From VGEM01 sp033764265 (lineage in GTDB: Bacteria; Pseudomonadota; Alphaproteobacteria; Rhodospirillales; Rhodospirillaceae), in contig JANRJB010000222.1 of NCBI GenBank assembly GCA_033764265.1, forward strand, positions 1 through 12,375: a DNA stretch of 12,375 bases, written 5' to 3'. How positions within the stretch are numbered: the first letter of the stretch is position 1; each line of letters starts with the position of its first letter. The notes under the pieces are model-generated. The model saw only the letters and a program-made list of their open reading frames with translations. It made no database searches and had not been told where the DNA came from. Below, piece after piece: positions 1 to 7,281 of the stretch. The position numbers were made by a program, and so were the translations under genes.

Positions 1-1014
1 GCCGAGAATCCAGAACACCATGCCGTGGGCCTTCATGAAGCGCTTGCGCGCGCGCGCCAGCGCCTTGACCTGGCCGGTTGCGAGCACCTCCTCGACCGCA
101 TCGGCGGCGAAGCGCCCGCCCGACATCGCGTAATAGATGCCCTCGCCCGAGGCCGGCGCGACCACGCCGGCGGCATCGCCCGCCAGCACCACGTCGCGCC
201 CGTTGTCCCAGCGCTTCAGCGGCTTCAGCGGGATCGGCGCGCCTTCGCTGCGCACGGTCTCGCAGCCTTCGAGTGCCGTCGCCTGGCGCAATTCGCGTAC
301 CGCGTCGCGCAGCGCGAAACCCTTCTTGGCCGAACCTACGCCGACGCTGGCGGTGTCGCCGTGCGGGAAGATCCAGGCGTAGAAGTCGGGCGACAGCTGG
401 CCCTGGTAGTAGATGTCGCAGCGCGTCCCGTCATAGGCCGCGGGCCTGGCCATCTGGTTTGCGGCCGGAGACTTGATGACTTCGTGATAAGCGAACACGA
501 ACCGGGGCTTGCCGCCTTTGGGAACCTCTTGCCGCGCGACCGCCGAGTTGGCGCCATCGGCGCCGATGACGGTTCGCGCGCGCAGCGACACCTCGCGGCC
601 GTCGCGGGCGCGGTAGACCACCGATGGCGCGCCGCGCGCATCGCGGTCAACGCGCGCGAATGTGCCGACATGACGCGCCGCGCCCGCTGACGCGGCCCGG
701 GCCCGGAGCCATTCGTCGAACACGTCGCGGTCCACCATGCCGACGAAACCGCCGTCGATCGGCATGTCGATCTCGCGCTGGGACGGGGCGACGATGCGCG
801 CGGACTTGGCGTGGGCGACCAGCAAGTGCTCCGGAATATCGAAATCCTTGATCAGGCGCGGCGGGATCGCACCGCCGCACGGCTTGATGCGTCCGGCACG
901 GTCGATCAACGCCACCTTGCGGCCGCGCACCACCAAGTCGTGCGCCGCGGTCGCCCCGGCCGGCCCGCCGCCGACGACGACGCAATCGAAGGCCTCGGTG
1001 TCGGGATGGGTCAT
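1..1014 (-). CDS. bchP: Geranylgeranyl diphosphate/bacteriochlorophyll reductase BchP (3' end cut off by window edge)
   Basis: BchP is a flavoprotein that reduces three double bonds of the geranylgeranyl tail of bacteriochlorophyll to give the phytyl tail, the final step of bacteriochlorophyll a synthesis. Translating the minus strand from ATG 1014 gives 338 residues with no stop before the edge; the family is usually about 390-400 aa, so roughly 55-60 C-terminal residues are missing. Visible motifs are the N-terminal Rossmann GGGPAG (about residues 15-20), a GADGANS segment in the middle, and the second FAD-binding motif GDAAGVVAPASGEG near residue 279, all typical of this FAD-dependent reductase family. 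A GGAG Shine-Dalgarno (1023-1026) lies 8 nt upstream of the ATG and supports this start over an out-of-frame TTG at 1027. The gene follows the PucC-family gene with a 16-nt gap, so it is probably the third gene of a bchG operon. Confidence 0.95.
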   Translation of the reverse strand, partial: MTHPDTEAFDCVVVGGGPAGATAAHDLVVRGRKVALIDRAGRIKPCGGAIPPRLIKDFDIPEHLLVAHAKSARIVAPSQREIDMPIDGGFVGMVDRDVFDEWLRARAASAGAARHVGTFARVDRDARGAPSVVYRARDGREVSLRARTVIGADGANSAVARQEVPKGGKPRFVFAYHEVIKSPAANQMARPAAYDGTRCDIYYQGQLSPDFYAWIFPHGDTASVGVGSAKKGFALRDAVRELRQATALEGCETVRSEGAPIPLKPLKRWDNGRDVVLAGDAAGVVAPASGEGIYYAMSGGRFAADAVEEVLATGQVKALARARKRFMKAHGMVFWILG

Positions 1015-1030
1015 GTCGAAACTCCAAGGG

Positions 1031-2374
1031 TCATGTTGCGCGCGCATCGAACGACAGGCCGCGATCGTGCAGACCCTCGCGCCCCAACCGCGCGGCCAAT
1101 ACCGCTGCAACCAGGAACAGAAAGGCTTCGGCGGCGAAGACCGTGGCGAATGCCGCCGGGACCGAGTCGATCAGCACCCGCATGACGTCGAGGCCGACCG
1201 CGCCCGCCAAGCCGCCTAAACCGAACGCCGTCGCCTGGGCCGCGCCCCATACGCCCAGCCGCACGCCGGCGCGCGCGCCGCGTCCGGCGCTGGCATAGCT
1301 GATCATCAAACCCACCGCGCTGACCGCGAACACACCGTTGGCGAAGCCCAACGTGAAAACCACGGGCGGCAGCAGCCAGGTCGGCCCGCCCAGCCCGGCG
1401 CCGCCCAGGGCCAAGAGCGCGGCCGCCGAGGTCACACAGCCTAAGAACGTGCCGGCCTTCAGCCAGGCGGTCTTGTCATTGCGTCCGATCGCGCCGGCCA
1501 ATCCCACCAGGATCATGCCGAGCAGCACGCCGCCGTGCTGCACCGACGTCAGCTGGGTGGATTCGCCCAGCGTATAGCCGAACACCAGACCGGCATAGGG
1601 TTCCAGGATCAGGTCCTGCGCGCTATAGGCCAGCATCGCGAAGAACACGAACAGCGTGAACGTGCGCGCCAGATTCTCAGACCAGATCTGACGCAACACC
1701 TCGGCGAACCTCGGATTGTCGCCGCGCTCGTTCAGTTCCGGCACCAGCACGGTGCGCCGGCCGGGAATCTCCATGCCGCGGATCGCCAACAGCGTCACGA
1801 TGAATGCCGCCGCGGCCACACCCGCAGCCACCAGCGCCAACCGCTGCGGCGAGTAAGGGTCGAGCAGCGCCCCGCTGACCCCGGCGGTCACCGCGATACC
1901 CATAACCATCATGATCCAGGCGATGGCCGCCGCGGCCGGCCGTCGCGCAGGGGCCACTTCTGTGGCCAGGAACGCCAACAATGATGTGCCCCCGGCGCTG
2001 ACGCCGACGCCGATGACGGTGAATGCCACCACCGACAGCACTAGCCCGATCAGCGACATTCCGTCGAGCATCAACGTCGCGTTGGTGGCCAGGATCGCGC
2101 CCAGCGACAAAAGGCCCATGCCACCGATGATCCACGGCGTGCGGCTGCCGCCGATATCGGAACGGTGGCCCCAGATCGGCCGCGACAGCTGCACCGCGAA
2201 GTGCCACGCGACCAGCGCCGCCGGCAGGCTGGCGGGCAGCGCAAGCTCGACCACCATCACCCGATTCAGCGTCGCGGTGGTCAGCACCACGATGGCGCCC
2301 AGTGCGCTCTGCACCAGGCCGACCCGAACGATGCCCAGCCACCCCAACTGACCTTCGACTTGTCCAGGAGCCAT
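1031..2374 (-). CDS. PucC/BCD-family MFS protein, ORF428/Bch2 type, between bchG and bchP
   Basis: This is a 447-aa, strongly hydrophobic protein with about 12 membrane segments, of the PucC (BCD) branch of the major facilitator superfamily. Family signatures are TLNRVMVVEL (residues 35-44), GHRSD (69-73) and the later QDLILEPYAG segment; the divergently encoded LhaA has close versions of all three. In purple bacteria the gene in this position (ORF428, sometimes called bch2) sits between bchG and bchP. It is thought to serve (bacterio)chlorophyll handling or delivery rather than classical solute transport; its exact job is not established. I chose ATG 2374 because it overlaps the bchG stop as TGATG and follows a GGGAGGGG purine run that can act as Shine-Dalgarno, which implies translational coupling. 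The same frame stays open upstream through bchG, but that stretch is a shadow reading. Confidence 0.9.
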   Translation of the reverse strand: MAPGQVEGQLGWLGIVRVGLVQSALGAIVVLTTATLNRVMVVELALPASLPAALVAWHFAVQLSRPIWGHRSDIGGSRTPWIIGGMGLLSLGAILATNATLMLDGMSLIGLVLSVVAFTVIGVGVSAGGTSLLAFLATEVAPARRPAAAAIAWIMMVMGIAVTAGVSGALLDPYSPQRLALVAAGVAAAAFIVTLLAIRGMEIPGRRTVLVPELNERGDNPRFAEVLRQIWSENLARTFTLFVFFAMLAYSAQDLILEPYAGLVFGYTLGESTQLTSVQHGGVLLGMILVGLAGAIGRNDKTAWLKAGTFLGCVTSAAALLALGGAGLGGPTWLLPPVVFTLGFANGVFAVSAVGLMISYASAGRGARAGVRLGVWGAAQATAFGLGGLAGAVGLDVMRVLIDSVPAAFATVFAAEAFLFLVAAVLAARLGREGLHDRGLSFDARAT

Positions 2375-3300
2375 CACACCCCTCCCGCCAATCCGCGCAC
2401 GGCGATTGCCGAGACCAGCATGCCCAGAACGTACGACAACACGCCAGTGCCGTTGTACCACGGCGCCAGAGCGCGCGGATCGCGCACCAACCGGGCCATG
2501 AACAACAGCTGCGCGGCCAGCAAAACGCCGACACCAGCGGCGAACCACGGCCGGTCCCACGACACCAGCAAACTGATCACCACTACTTGCGGTGCGGCCA
2601 TCACCACACACGCCAACCATGATGCAGGATCGGGACCCAACTCGGCGGGCAGCGAGCGGATGCCCATCTTGCGGTCGCCTTCGATCGCCTTGAAGTCGTT
2701 CAGCGTCATGATGCCGTGGGCGCCAAAGCTGTACAGCGCCGCCAGCGCGATGATGCGCCAGTCCGGCAGCGTGCCCAGCACCACGGCTGCGCCGGTGAAC
2801 CACGTGATCCCTTCGTAGGACAGCGCCACCGCGCCCGGGCCCCACCAGCCGCTTTGCTTCAGGCGTACCGGCGGGGCGCTGTAGGCCCAGGCCAGCGCCA
2901 GGCCGACCAGCGTGGCGGCGAACACCCATGGCCCCAGGAACGAGGCGTACAACACCGACAACCAGGTCCACAGCAGCGCGATCCATAACCCCCAGCGGCC
3001 GGGAATACGGCCGGAGGGGATCGGCCGGTGCGGTTCGTTGATGGCGTCGAGATCGCGGTCGAACCAATCGTTGACCGCCTGGCTGGTGGCACATACCAGC
3101 GGTCCGGCCAGCATCACACCCGCCAGCGCAAGCCACCATGTGTCGGACCAGGCTGCGCCCGACGACACCACGCCGCACATGAACGCCCACATCGGCGGGA
3201 ACCAGGTGACTGGCTTGAACAGTTCGAGCACGGCGCGGGGTGCCGGCCAGGTCGGCGTCGGCGCAGATCTGGAACTGTCAGCCAAGGACACATCGGCCAT
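2374..3300 (-). CDS. bchG: Bacteriochlorophyll synthase (bacteriochlorophyllide geranylgeranyl transferase) BchG
   Basis: BchG is an integral membrane UbiA-family prenyltransferase that esterifies bacteriochlorophyllide a with geranylgeranyl diphosphate. The 308-aa protein is of normal family length. It shows the two Asp-rich Mg-diphosphate-binding regions: NDWFDRDLDAINEPHRP (starting at residue 77) and NDFKAIEGDRKMG (starting at 201). These are diagnostic for chlorophyll synthases within UbiA, and several hydrophobic helices separate them. The product is the substrate of BchP, encoded two genes downstream. ATG 3300 is the best start, because the conserved core begins near residue 25 and no better start lies upstream. 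Ribosome-binding evidence is weak (only AGAG, 8 nt upstream), and a good promoter match ends almost at the ATG; see the promoter entry. The gene is first in the operon and divergent from lhaA. Confidence 0.96.
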   Translation of the reverse strand: MADVSLADSSRSAPTPTWPAPRAVLELFKPVTWFPPMWAFMCGVVSSGAAWSDTWWLALAGVMLAGPLVCATSQAVNDWFDRDLDAINEPHRPIPSGRIPGRWGLWIALLWTWLSVLYASFLGPWVFAATLVGLALAWAYSAPPVRLKQSGWWGPGAVALSYEGITWFTGAAVVLGTLPDWRIIALAALYSFGAHGIMTLNDFKAIEGDRKMGIRSLPAELGPDPASWLACVVMAAPQVVVISLLVSWDRPWFAAGVGVLLAAQLLFMARLVRDPRALAPWYNGTGVLSYVLGMLVSAIAVRGLAGGV

Positions 3301-3306
3301 GAAAAA

Positions 3307-3334
3307 ACTCTAGATTGCGCGCACTTGCTGTCAA
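3307..3334 (-). promoter_or_regulatory. Putative sigma70-type promoter for bchG
   Basis: On the minus strand there is a perfect -35 TTGACA (3334 to 3329), a 16-nt spacer, and a -10-like TAGAGT (3312 to 3307; four of six consensus bases). Transcription would be expected to start about 5-8 nt further on, near 3302-3299, which coincides with the bchG ATG at 3300. Either the mRNA is leaderless or nearly so, or the TAGAG is instead a weak Shine-Dalgarno and the true promoter lies elsewhere in the gap. This is sequence match only. Confidence 0.4.
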
Positions 3335-3548
3335 TCGCCGCAGCCGAGCGCGGGTCGGCGCAAGGCAGACGATCAACATCCGCCGTGTTTGGCATCGGCG
3401 CAACCGTTCAGAATGGAACCGTTCGCGGGTGCACAAAGCCACGACACAGGCCGGCGATTATCCATAGCGAAAATCAGGGCTCTGCGGCCGCAGCCTCGGT
3501 GCGGAGCTTTGCAAGCCGAAATCGCCACAACCTCGATTTTTCATTTGA

Positions 3549-3576
3549 TTGACAACGCGCAAGCCCCAGCCATAGC
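3549..3576 (+). promoter_or_regulatory. Putative sigma70-type promoter for the lhaA-puh operon
   Basis: TTGACA at 3549-3554 is a consensus -35. A 16-nt spacer leads to CATAGC (3571-3576), which keeps only the central ATA of the -10 consensus. If used, it would give a leader of about 235 nt before lhaA, long enough to contain the small upstream ORF. The -10 is weak, so the assignment is tentative. Confidence 0.25.
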
Positions 3577-3710
3577 CTTCTGTTTGTGCCGTTGCGGCGC
3601 GGGTTAATTGACCGTTCGCCGGCACTGGGGATGGTTCCGATATTGTGGTCGGAGCACCTGACGACCGCGTCGGGCCGACACGGTGTTTCGGACGCGGATG
3701 GGAGTAGCGG

Positions 3711-3821
3711 GTGAGGGGCCTTCGCGCTGCCAAGCGTTCCCAATTCGGTGGTCACGGATGGCGTGACGGTTGCGCGTGCGTGCGCGTCGCCGATGCGATG
3801 AATGGCGGACCGCAACGATGA
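3711..3821 (+). CDS. Possible 36-aa upstream ORF overlapping the lhaA start
   Basis: This GTG-start ORF is preceded by GGGAG (3700-3704) at a 6-nt spacing, and its TGA stop overlaps the lhaA ATG in an ATGA arrangement (3818-3821). The product would be small and basic, beginning MRGLRAAKRSQFGG and ending DAMNGGPQR, with two Cys in a CAC motif; it resembles nothing I know. lhaA has only a poor Shine-Dalgarno of its own, so translation of this ORF could couple ribosomes into lhaA, and the overlap is the main reason for listing it. In superoperon-type clusters bchM precedes lhaA, but this peptide does not look like a BchM C-terminus. A chance open frame in GC-rich DNA is a real alternative. Confidence 0.25.
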   Translation: MRGLRAAKRSQFGGHGWRDGCACVRVADAMNGGPQR

Positions 3822-5260
3822 GCGGCGCGCCGCAGCAACTGGAAAAAATCGCGTTGGGCTGGATGCGCGTGCGGCTGTCGATGCTGCCGTTCGCCGACGC
3901 CGGCAGTGCCGATCTGCCCCTGCCGCGGCTGTTGCGCCTGTCGCTGTTCCAGGTGTCGGTGGGCATGGCCACCGCGCTGATGGTGGGCACGCTCAATCGC
4001 GTGATGATCGTCGAACTCGGCGTTTCGGCCGCGCTGGTGGCGCTGATGGTGGCGCTGCCGCTGGTGTTCGCGCCGTTCAGGGCGCTGATCGGCCATCGCT
4101 CCGACACCTTCCGCTCCGCGCTCGGCTGGCGGCGCGTGCCGTTCATCTGGTTCGGCACGCTGATCCAATTCGGCGGACTGGCCATCATGCCGTTCGCCTT
4201 GCTGGTGCTGTCCGGCGACAGCGGCGCGCCGGTCGATGTCGGCAAGTTCGCCGCCGCATTGGCGTTCCTGATGGTCGGCGCCGGCATTCAGACCACCCAG
4301 ACCGCGGGCCTCGCGCTCGCCACCGATCTCGCCGCCGAAGGCACGCGACCACGGGTCGTCGCGCTGATGTACGTCATGCTGCTGGTCGGCCTGTTCGTCA
4401 GCGGCTTTGCCTTCGCGGCGCTGCTGCAGGACTTCTCGCCCCTGCGCCTGATCCAGGTGATTCAGGGCTGCGCGCTGTTGACCATGATCCTCAACGTGAT
4501 CGCGTTGTGGAAGCAGGAACCGCGCGACCCCGCGCGCACCATGCGCACCGAACCGGACATCGACTTCCGCACCGCGTGGCGTTCGTTCGCCGAGATTCCG
4601 CACGCCAAGCGGTTTCTGGTGGCGGTCGGCCTGGGCACGGCGGCATTCTCCATGCAGGACATCCTGCTCGAACCGTACGGCGGCGAAGTGCTCGGCCAGA
4701 CGGTGGCGCAGACCTCGCTCCTGACCGGCTTGCTGGCGGCCAGCGCGCTGGCCGCCTACGCGCTCTCGGCGCGCGCGCTGGTCAAGGGCTTCGACGCCTA
4801 CCGATTGGCGGCCTATGGCGTGCTGTTGGGCGTGCCGGGGTTCTCGGCCATCATCTTCGCCGGGCCATTTGAATCGGCGTGGCTGTTTCGTTGCGGCGTC
4901 GCGCTGATCGGGTTTGGCGGCGGATTGTTTGCCGTGGCGACGCTGACAGCGGCCATGGGCATCGATATATCCGGCCGCAGCGGGCTCGCGCTTGGCGCCT
5001 GGGGCTCGGTACAGGCCACCGCGGCGGGGCTGGCGATCGCGCTTGGCGGCGTGCTGCGCGACGGGCTCACAGCCTTGGGCGCGGGCGGCGCTTTGGGGCC
5101 GGTGTTGGCCGATCCCGCGAACGCGTATGGCGTGGTCTATCACATCGAAATTCTGCTCTTGTTCCTGACCCTGGTCGCGATCGGGCCGCTCGCCCGTCGC
5201 CGGCTGGATCAGGCGCCGGCACGCGCCGAAAAGTTTTCGTTGGCGCAGTTTCCACGTTAG
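3818..5260 (+). CDS. lhaA: Light-harvesting 1 / RC core assembly protein LhaA (PucC family)
   Basis: LhaA is a polytopic inner-membrane protein of the PucC/BCD family needed for efficient assembly of the LH1 antenna around the reaction centre, probably by handing over bacteriochlorophyll. The 480-aa product has about 12 membrane segments and the family signatures TLNRVMIVEL (58-67), GHRSD (92-96) and QDILLEPYGGEVLGQT. Its position directly upstream of puhA separates it from PucC and Bch2. I prefer ATG 3818 because residues from MSGAPQQLEK onward look like a normal LhaA N-terminus; an in-frame TTG at 3770 would only add an Arg-rich extension. The Shine-Dalgarno is weak (GGCGGA, 3804-3809), which may point to coupling with the upstream small ORF. 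The gap to puhA is 35 nt. The bchFNBHLM genes that precede lhaA in Rhodobacter and Rhodospirillum are not here. Confidence 0.95.
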   Translation: MSGAPQQLEKIALGWMRVRLSMLPFADAGSADLPLPRLLRLSLFQVSVGMATALMVGTLNRVMIVELGVSAALVALMVALPLVFAPFRALIGHRSDTFRSALGWRRVPFIWFGTLIQFGGLAIMPFALLVLSGDSGAPVDVGKFAAALAFLMVGAGIQTTQTAGLALATDLAAEGTRPRVVALMYVMLLVGLFVSGFAFAALLQDFSPLRLIQVIQGCALLTMILNVIALWKQEPRDPARTMRTEPDIDFRTAWRSFAEIPHAKRFLVAVGLGTAAFSMQDILLEPYGGEVLGQTVAQTSLLTGLLAASALAAYALSARALVKGFDAYRLAAYGVLLGVPGFSAIIFAGPFESAWLFRCGVALIGFGGGLFAVATLTAAMGIDISGRSGLALGAWGSVQATAAGLAIALGGVLRDGLTALGAGGALGPVLADPANAYGVVYHIEILLLFLTLVAIGPLARRRLDQAPARAEKFSLAQFPR

Positions 5261-5295
5261 GTCTCGTTTCGCTTGATTTCACAGGGGAGGGTTCC

Positions 5296-6066
5296 ATGGT
5301 TGGCGGTCTGCAAGAGTTCGATCTGGCGTTCGTGTCTTTGATCGCGTTTTTCCTGTTTTTCGTCGGGCTGGTGTTCTACCTGCGCCGCGAGGACCGGCGC
5401 GAAGGCTATCCGCTCGAGGACGACACCTCGGGGCGGGCCGACAATCCGGGGGCGTACATTTTCATTCCGGAACCCAAAGCGTTCGCCCTGGCTCACGGAC
5501 GCGGCGCTGTCACCGCGCCCAACATGCGCCGCGACACGCGCGAACTGGCCGCCCGGCGCACCAGCGTGGTGCCCGGTTCGCCGATCGAGCCGACCGGCAA
5601 TCCGCTGGTCGACGGCGTCGGCCCGGCGGCGTGGGCCGAACGCGCCCGCGTGCCCGACCTGACCGCGCATGGCGATCCCAAGATCGTGCCGATGCGCGTG
5701 GCCACGGATTTCAAGATCGTCGCCGAGGATCCCGACCCGCGCGGCATGACGGTGGTCGGTGCCGACGGCGCGGCGGCCGGAACGGTCAGCGACGTATGGG
5801 TCGACCGGCCGGAATCGATGATCCGCTATCTCGAGGTCCAGCTGGCTGCCGGTGGTCGCAAGGTGCTGCTGCCAATGACCATGGCGCTGGTGAAGAAGCG
5901 CAAGAACACCGTGGTCGTGGACGCCATCACCGCGGCGCAGTTCGCCAACGTGCCGGCCACCGAGAAACCGGACCAGGTGACGTTCTACGAGGAAGAGCGC
6001 ATCTGCGCCTACTACGGCGGCGGGCACCTGTACGCCATGCCGTCGCGCTCCGAGCCGCTGATCTGA
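5296..6066 (+). CDS. puhA: Photosynthetic reaction centre H subunit PuhA
   Basis: PuhA is the H subunit of the type II reaction centre. Its single N-terminal helix anchors it, and its cytoplasmic PRC-barrel domain caps the L/M subunits and supports proton transfer to QB. The 256-aa protein has the usual length and layout: a short periplasmic start, one membrane helix (about residues 10-29), the basic YLRREDRREGYPLE junction, a linker, then the PRC barrel covering the C-terminal half with a KIVPMRVATDF segment and EERICAYYGGGHLYA near the end. A strong Shine-Dalgarno, AGGGGAGG (5283-5290), lies 5 nt before the ATG. This is the best ribosome-binding site in the operon and fits a structural protein made in quantity. 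It is followed by puhB after 25 nt. Confidence 0.98.
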   Translation: MVGGLQEFDLAFVSLIAFFLFFVGLVFYLRREDRREGYPLEDDTSGRADNPGAYIFIPEPKAFALAHGRGAVTAPNMRRDTRELAARRTSVVPGSPIEPTGNPLVDGVGPAAWAERARVPDLTAHGDPKIVPMRVATDFKIVAEDPDPRGMTVVGADGAAAGTVSDVWVDRPESMIRYLEVQLAAGGRKVLLPMTMALVKKRKNTVVVDAITAAQFANVPATEKPDQVTFYEEERICAYYGGGHLYAMPSRSEPLI

Positions 6067-6091
6067 CGCGGCCGGGAAGGGACAGCTCGCG

Positions 6092-6790
6092 ATGGGCCGC
6101 GGACACGACGACTACGACACCGAACCGATCCGCGGCCTGCCGGCGCTGCCTCCGGATGGGGAGCATATCCTGTGGCAGGGCGCGCCCGACTGGAAGGTGC
6201 TGGCGCTCAGCGCTTTCCACGTCGGCACGGTGGCGGCGTACTTCGCCGCGCTGATGGTGTGGCGCGGGGCGATCTCGTACACGCCGGAGGGCGGCGTGCT
6301 GTCCGCGGCCGTGTCGGCGCTGTCGCTGGTGCCGTTCGCCGTCGCGGCCATCGCGGTGCTGGCCGGCCTGGCGTGGCTGTCCAGCCGCACCAGCGTCTAC
6401 ACCATCACGACGCGGCGCGTGGTGTTCCGCATCGGTATCGCCTTGCCGGCGGCGATCAACATTCCCTTTCGCGCAATCGACTCGGCTGCGCTGCGGCCGC
6501 GTCTGGCCGGCACCGGCGATATTCCGCTGACGCTGAAAGGTCCGGAACGCGTCGGCTACGTCAACTTCTGGCCGCACGTCCGCCCATGGCGGCTGGCGCG
6601 GCCAGAACCGATGCTGCGGGCAGTGCCCAAGGCGCGCGAAGTGGCCACGTTGCTGGCCCAGGCGCTCCGGCGCGCGAGCCTTGAGACAGCCGCTAAAGAA
6701 TCCGCCGCCCAAGAAGCCGCTGCCGGCGCCGAAACCGACAAGCCGCACGGGCAGGTGCCGGCGGCGATGGCCGCCTCCGCGGCCGCCTGA
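6092..6790 (+). CDS. puhB: Photosynthetic complex assembly protein PuhB
   Basis: PuhB is a membrane protein that promotes assembly of the reaction centre and RC-LH1 complex. The 232-aa product has a soluble N-terminus with LPALPPDGEHILWQG, two membrane segments (about residues 37-57 and 72-97), and then a bacterial PH-like (bPH2) region beginning SSRTSVYTITTRRVVFRIG (from 97), as in the family. The C-terminal 40 residues are a low-complexity Ala/Glu-rich tail that is probably disordered. GGGAAGGGA (6074-6082) serves as Shine-Dalgarno. The gene lies between puhA (25-nt gap) and puhC (15-nt gap) in the standard order. Confidence 0.95.
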   Translation: MGRGHDDYDTEPIRGLPALPPDGEHILWQGAPDWKVLALSAFHVGTVAAYFAALMVWRGAISYTPEGGVLSAAVSALSLVPFAVAAIAVLAGLAWLSSRTSVYTITTRRVVFRIGIALPAAINIPFRAIDSAALRPRLAGTGDIPLTLKGPERVGYVNFWPHVRPWRLARPEPMLRAVPKAREVATLLAQALRRASLETAAKESAAQEAAAGAETDKPHGQVPAAMAASAAA

Positions 6791-6805
6791 TCCTGGAGCC
6801 GGGAC

Positions 6806-7270
6806 GTGAGCGCGCTGGACGATCGCCCCTTTCCCCGCGGCGCCATTATCGGCGCCGGCGTGCTGATTACCGGCGTGGTGCTGGCGGTCGGCGCGGTTCA
6901 ACTCGACAAGTGGCGCAACCCCCAGCCGCCGGTCACGGCCTTTGACGGCGTGGACATCGCCCAAAGCCGTGTGCTGCGCTTCGAGTCCTCCGATACCGGC
7001 GTCCTGCGCGTGGTGGATGCGCAAACCGGCGATGTGTTGGGCGACCTGACCGAGACCGACGGGTTCATCCGCACGGTCTTGAGCAGCTTCGATTTCGACC
7101 GACGCAAGCAGGGCGTGACGGCGCCGCCCACGTTCCTGCTGACCTTGTGGGCCGACGGGCGGCTGTCGATCGAAGACCAGGCGACCGGCGAACGCATCAA
7201 TCTGGGCGCATTCGGTGCCGCCAACAAAGACGTGTTCCGGCGCTTTCTGCCGGACCCGACCGGCAGCTAG
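6806..7270 (+). CDS. puhC: Photosynthetic complex assembly protein PuhC
   Basis: PuhC is needed for normal amounts of RC-LH1 and for reorganisation of the photosynthetic unit. The 154-aa product has one N-terminal membrane anchor (about residues 12-30) and a soluble, beta-rich domain, probably periplasmic, with VLRFESSDTGVLRVVDAQTG and FIRTVLSSFDFDRR segments characteristic of the family. The start is GTG 6806, with GGAG (6794-6797) 8 nt upstream; the first family-like residues follow directly, so the N-terminus is short and secure. The TAG stop (7268-7270) overlaps the AGGG that probably serves as Shine-Dalgarno for the next gene. Confidence 0.93.
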   Translation: MSALDDRPFPRGAIIGAGVLITGVVLAVGAVQLDKWRNPQPPVTAFDGVDIAQSRVLRFESSDTGVLRVVDAQTGDVLGDLTETDGFIRTVLSSFDFDRRKQGVTAPPTFLLTLWADGRLSIEDQATGERINLGAFGAANKDVFRRFLPDPTGS

Positions 7271-7281
7271 GGCAGCGCGTC

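Larger units (their letters stand above)
3301..3817. promoter_or_regulatory. Divergent control region between bchG and lhaA
   Basis: This 517-bp gap separates two divergent photosynthesis operons and is more AT-rich in patches than its neighbours. It holds the promoter-like element for bchG, one for lhaA, a 12-bp perfect palindrome CTGCGGCCGCAG at 3482-3493, three copies of ACCGTTC (3403-3409, 3418-3424, 3611-3617), an inverted repeat GTGCCG/CGGCAC (3586-3591 and 3620-3625), and a possible short ORF (3711-3821). I searched for the PpsR/CrtJ pattern TGT-N12-ACA and found none on reading. No tRNA or other RNA gene was seen. Confidence 0.55.

Noticed and set aside
2375..3190. N-terminal extension of the PucC-family gene through bchG, giving a 719-aa fusion
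   Set aside because: The extension is an out-of-frame reading of bchG and has no membrane-protein character. The TGATG overlap at 2372-2376 gives a clear start.
3482..3493. Perfect 12-bp palindrome CTGCGGCCGCAG as an operator
   Set aside because: It is all GC at its core and easily expected by chance in this composition, and there is only a single copy.
3301..3817. PpsR/CrtJ sites (TGT-N12-ACA) and FNR/FixK boxes (TTGAT-N4-ATCAA)
   Set aside because: Each TGT and ACA in the gap was checked by eye without finding a pair at the right spacing. TTGATTGACAA at 3545-3555 has the wrong spacing for FNR.
3752..5143. A 463-codon open frame antisense to lhaA
   Set aside because: The low-complexity Gln/Arg/His-rich product mirrors the codon bias of lhaA, and no motif or ribosome-binding site is seen.
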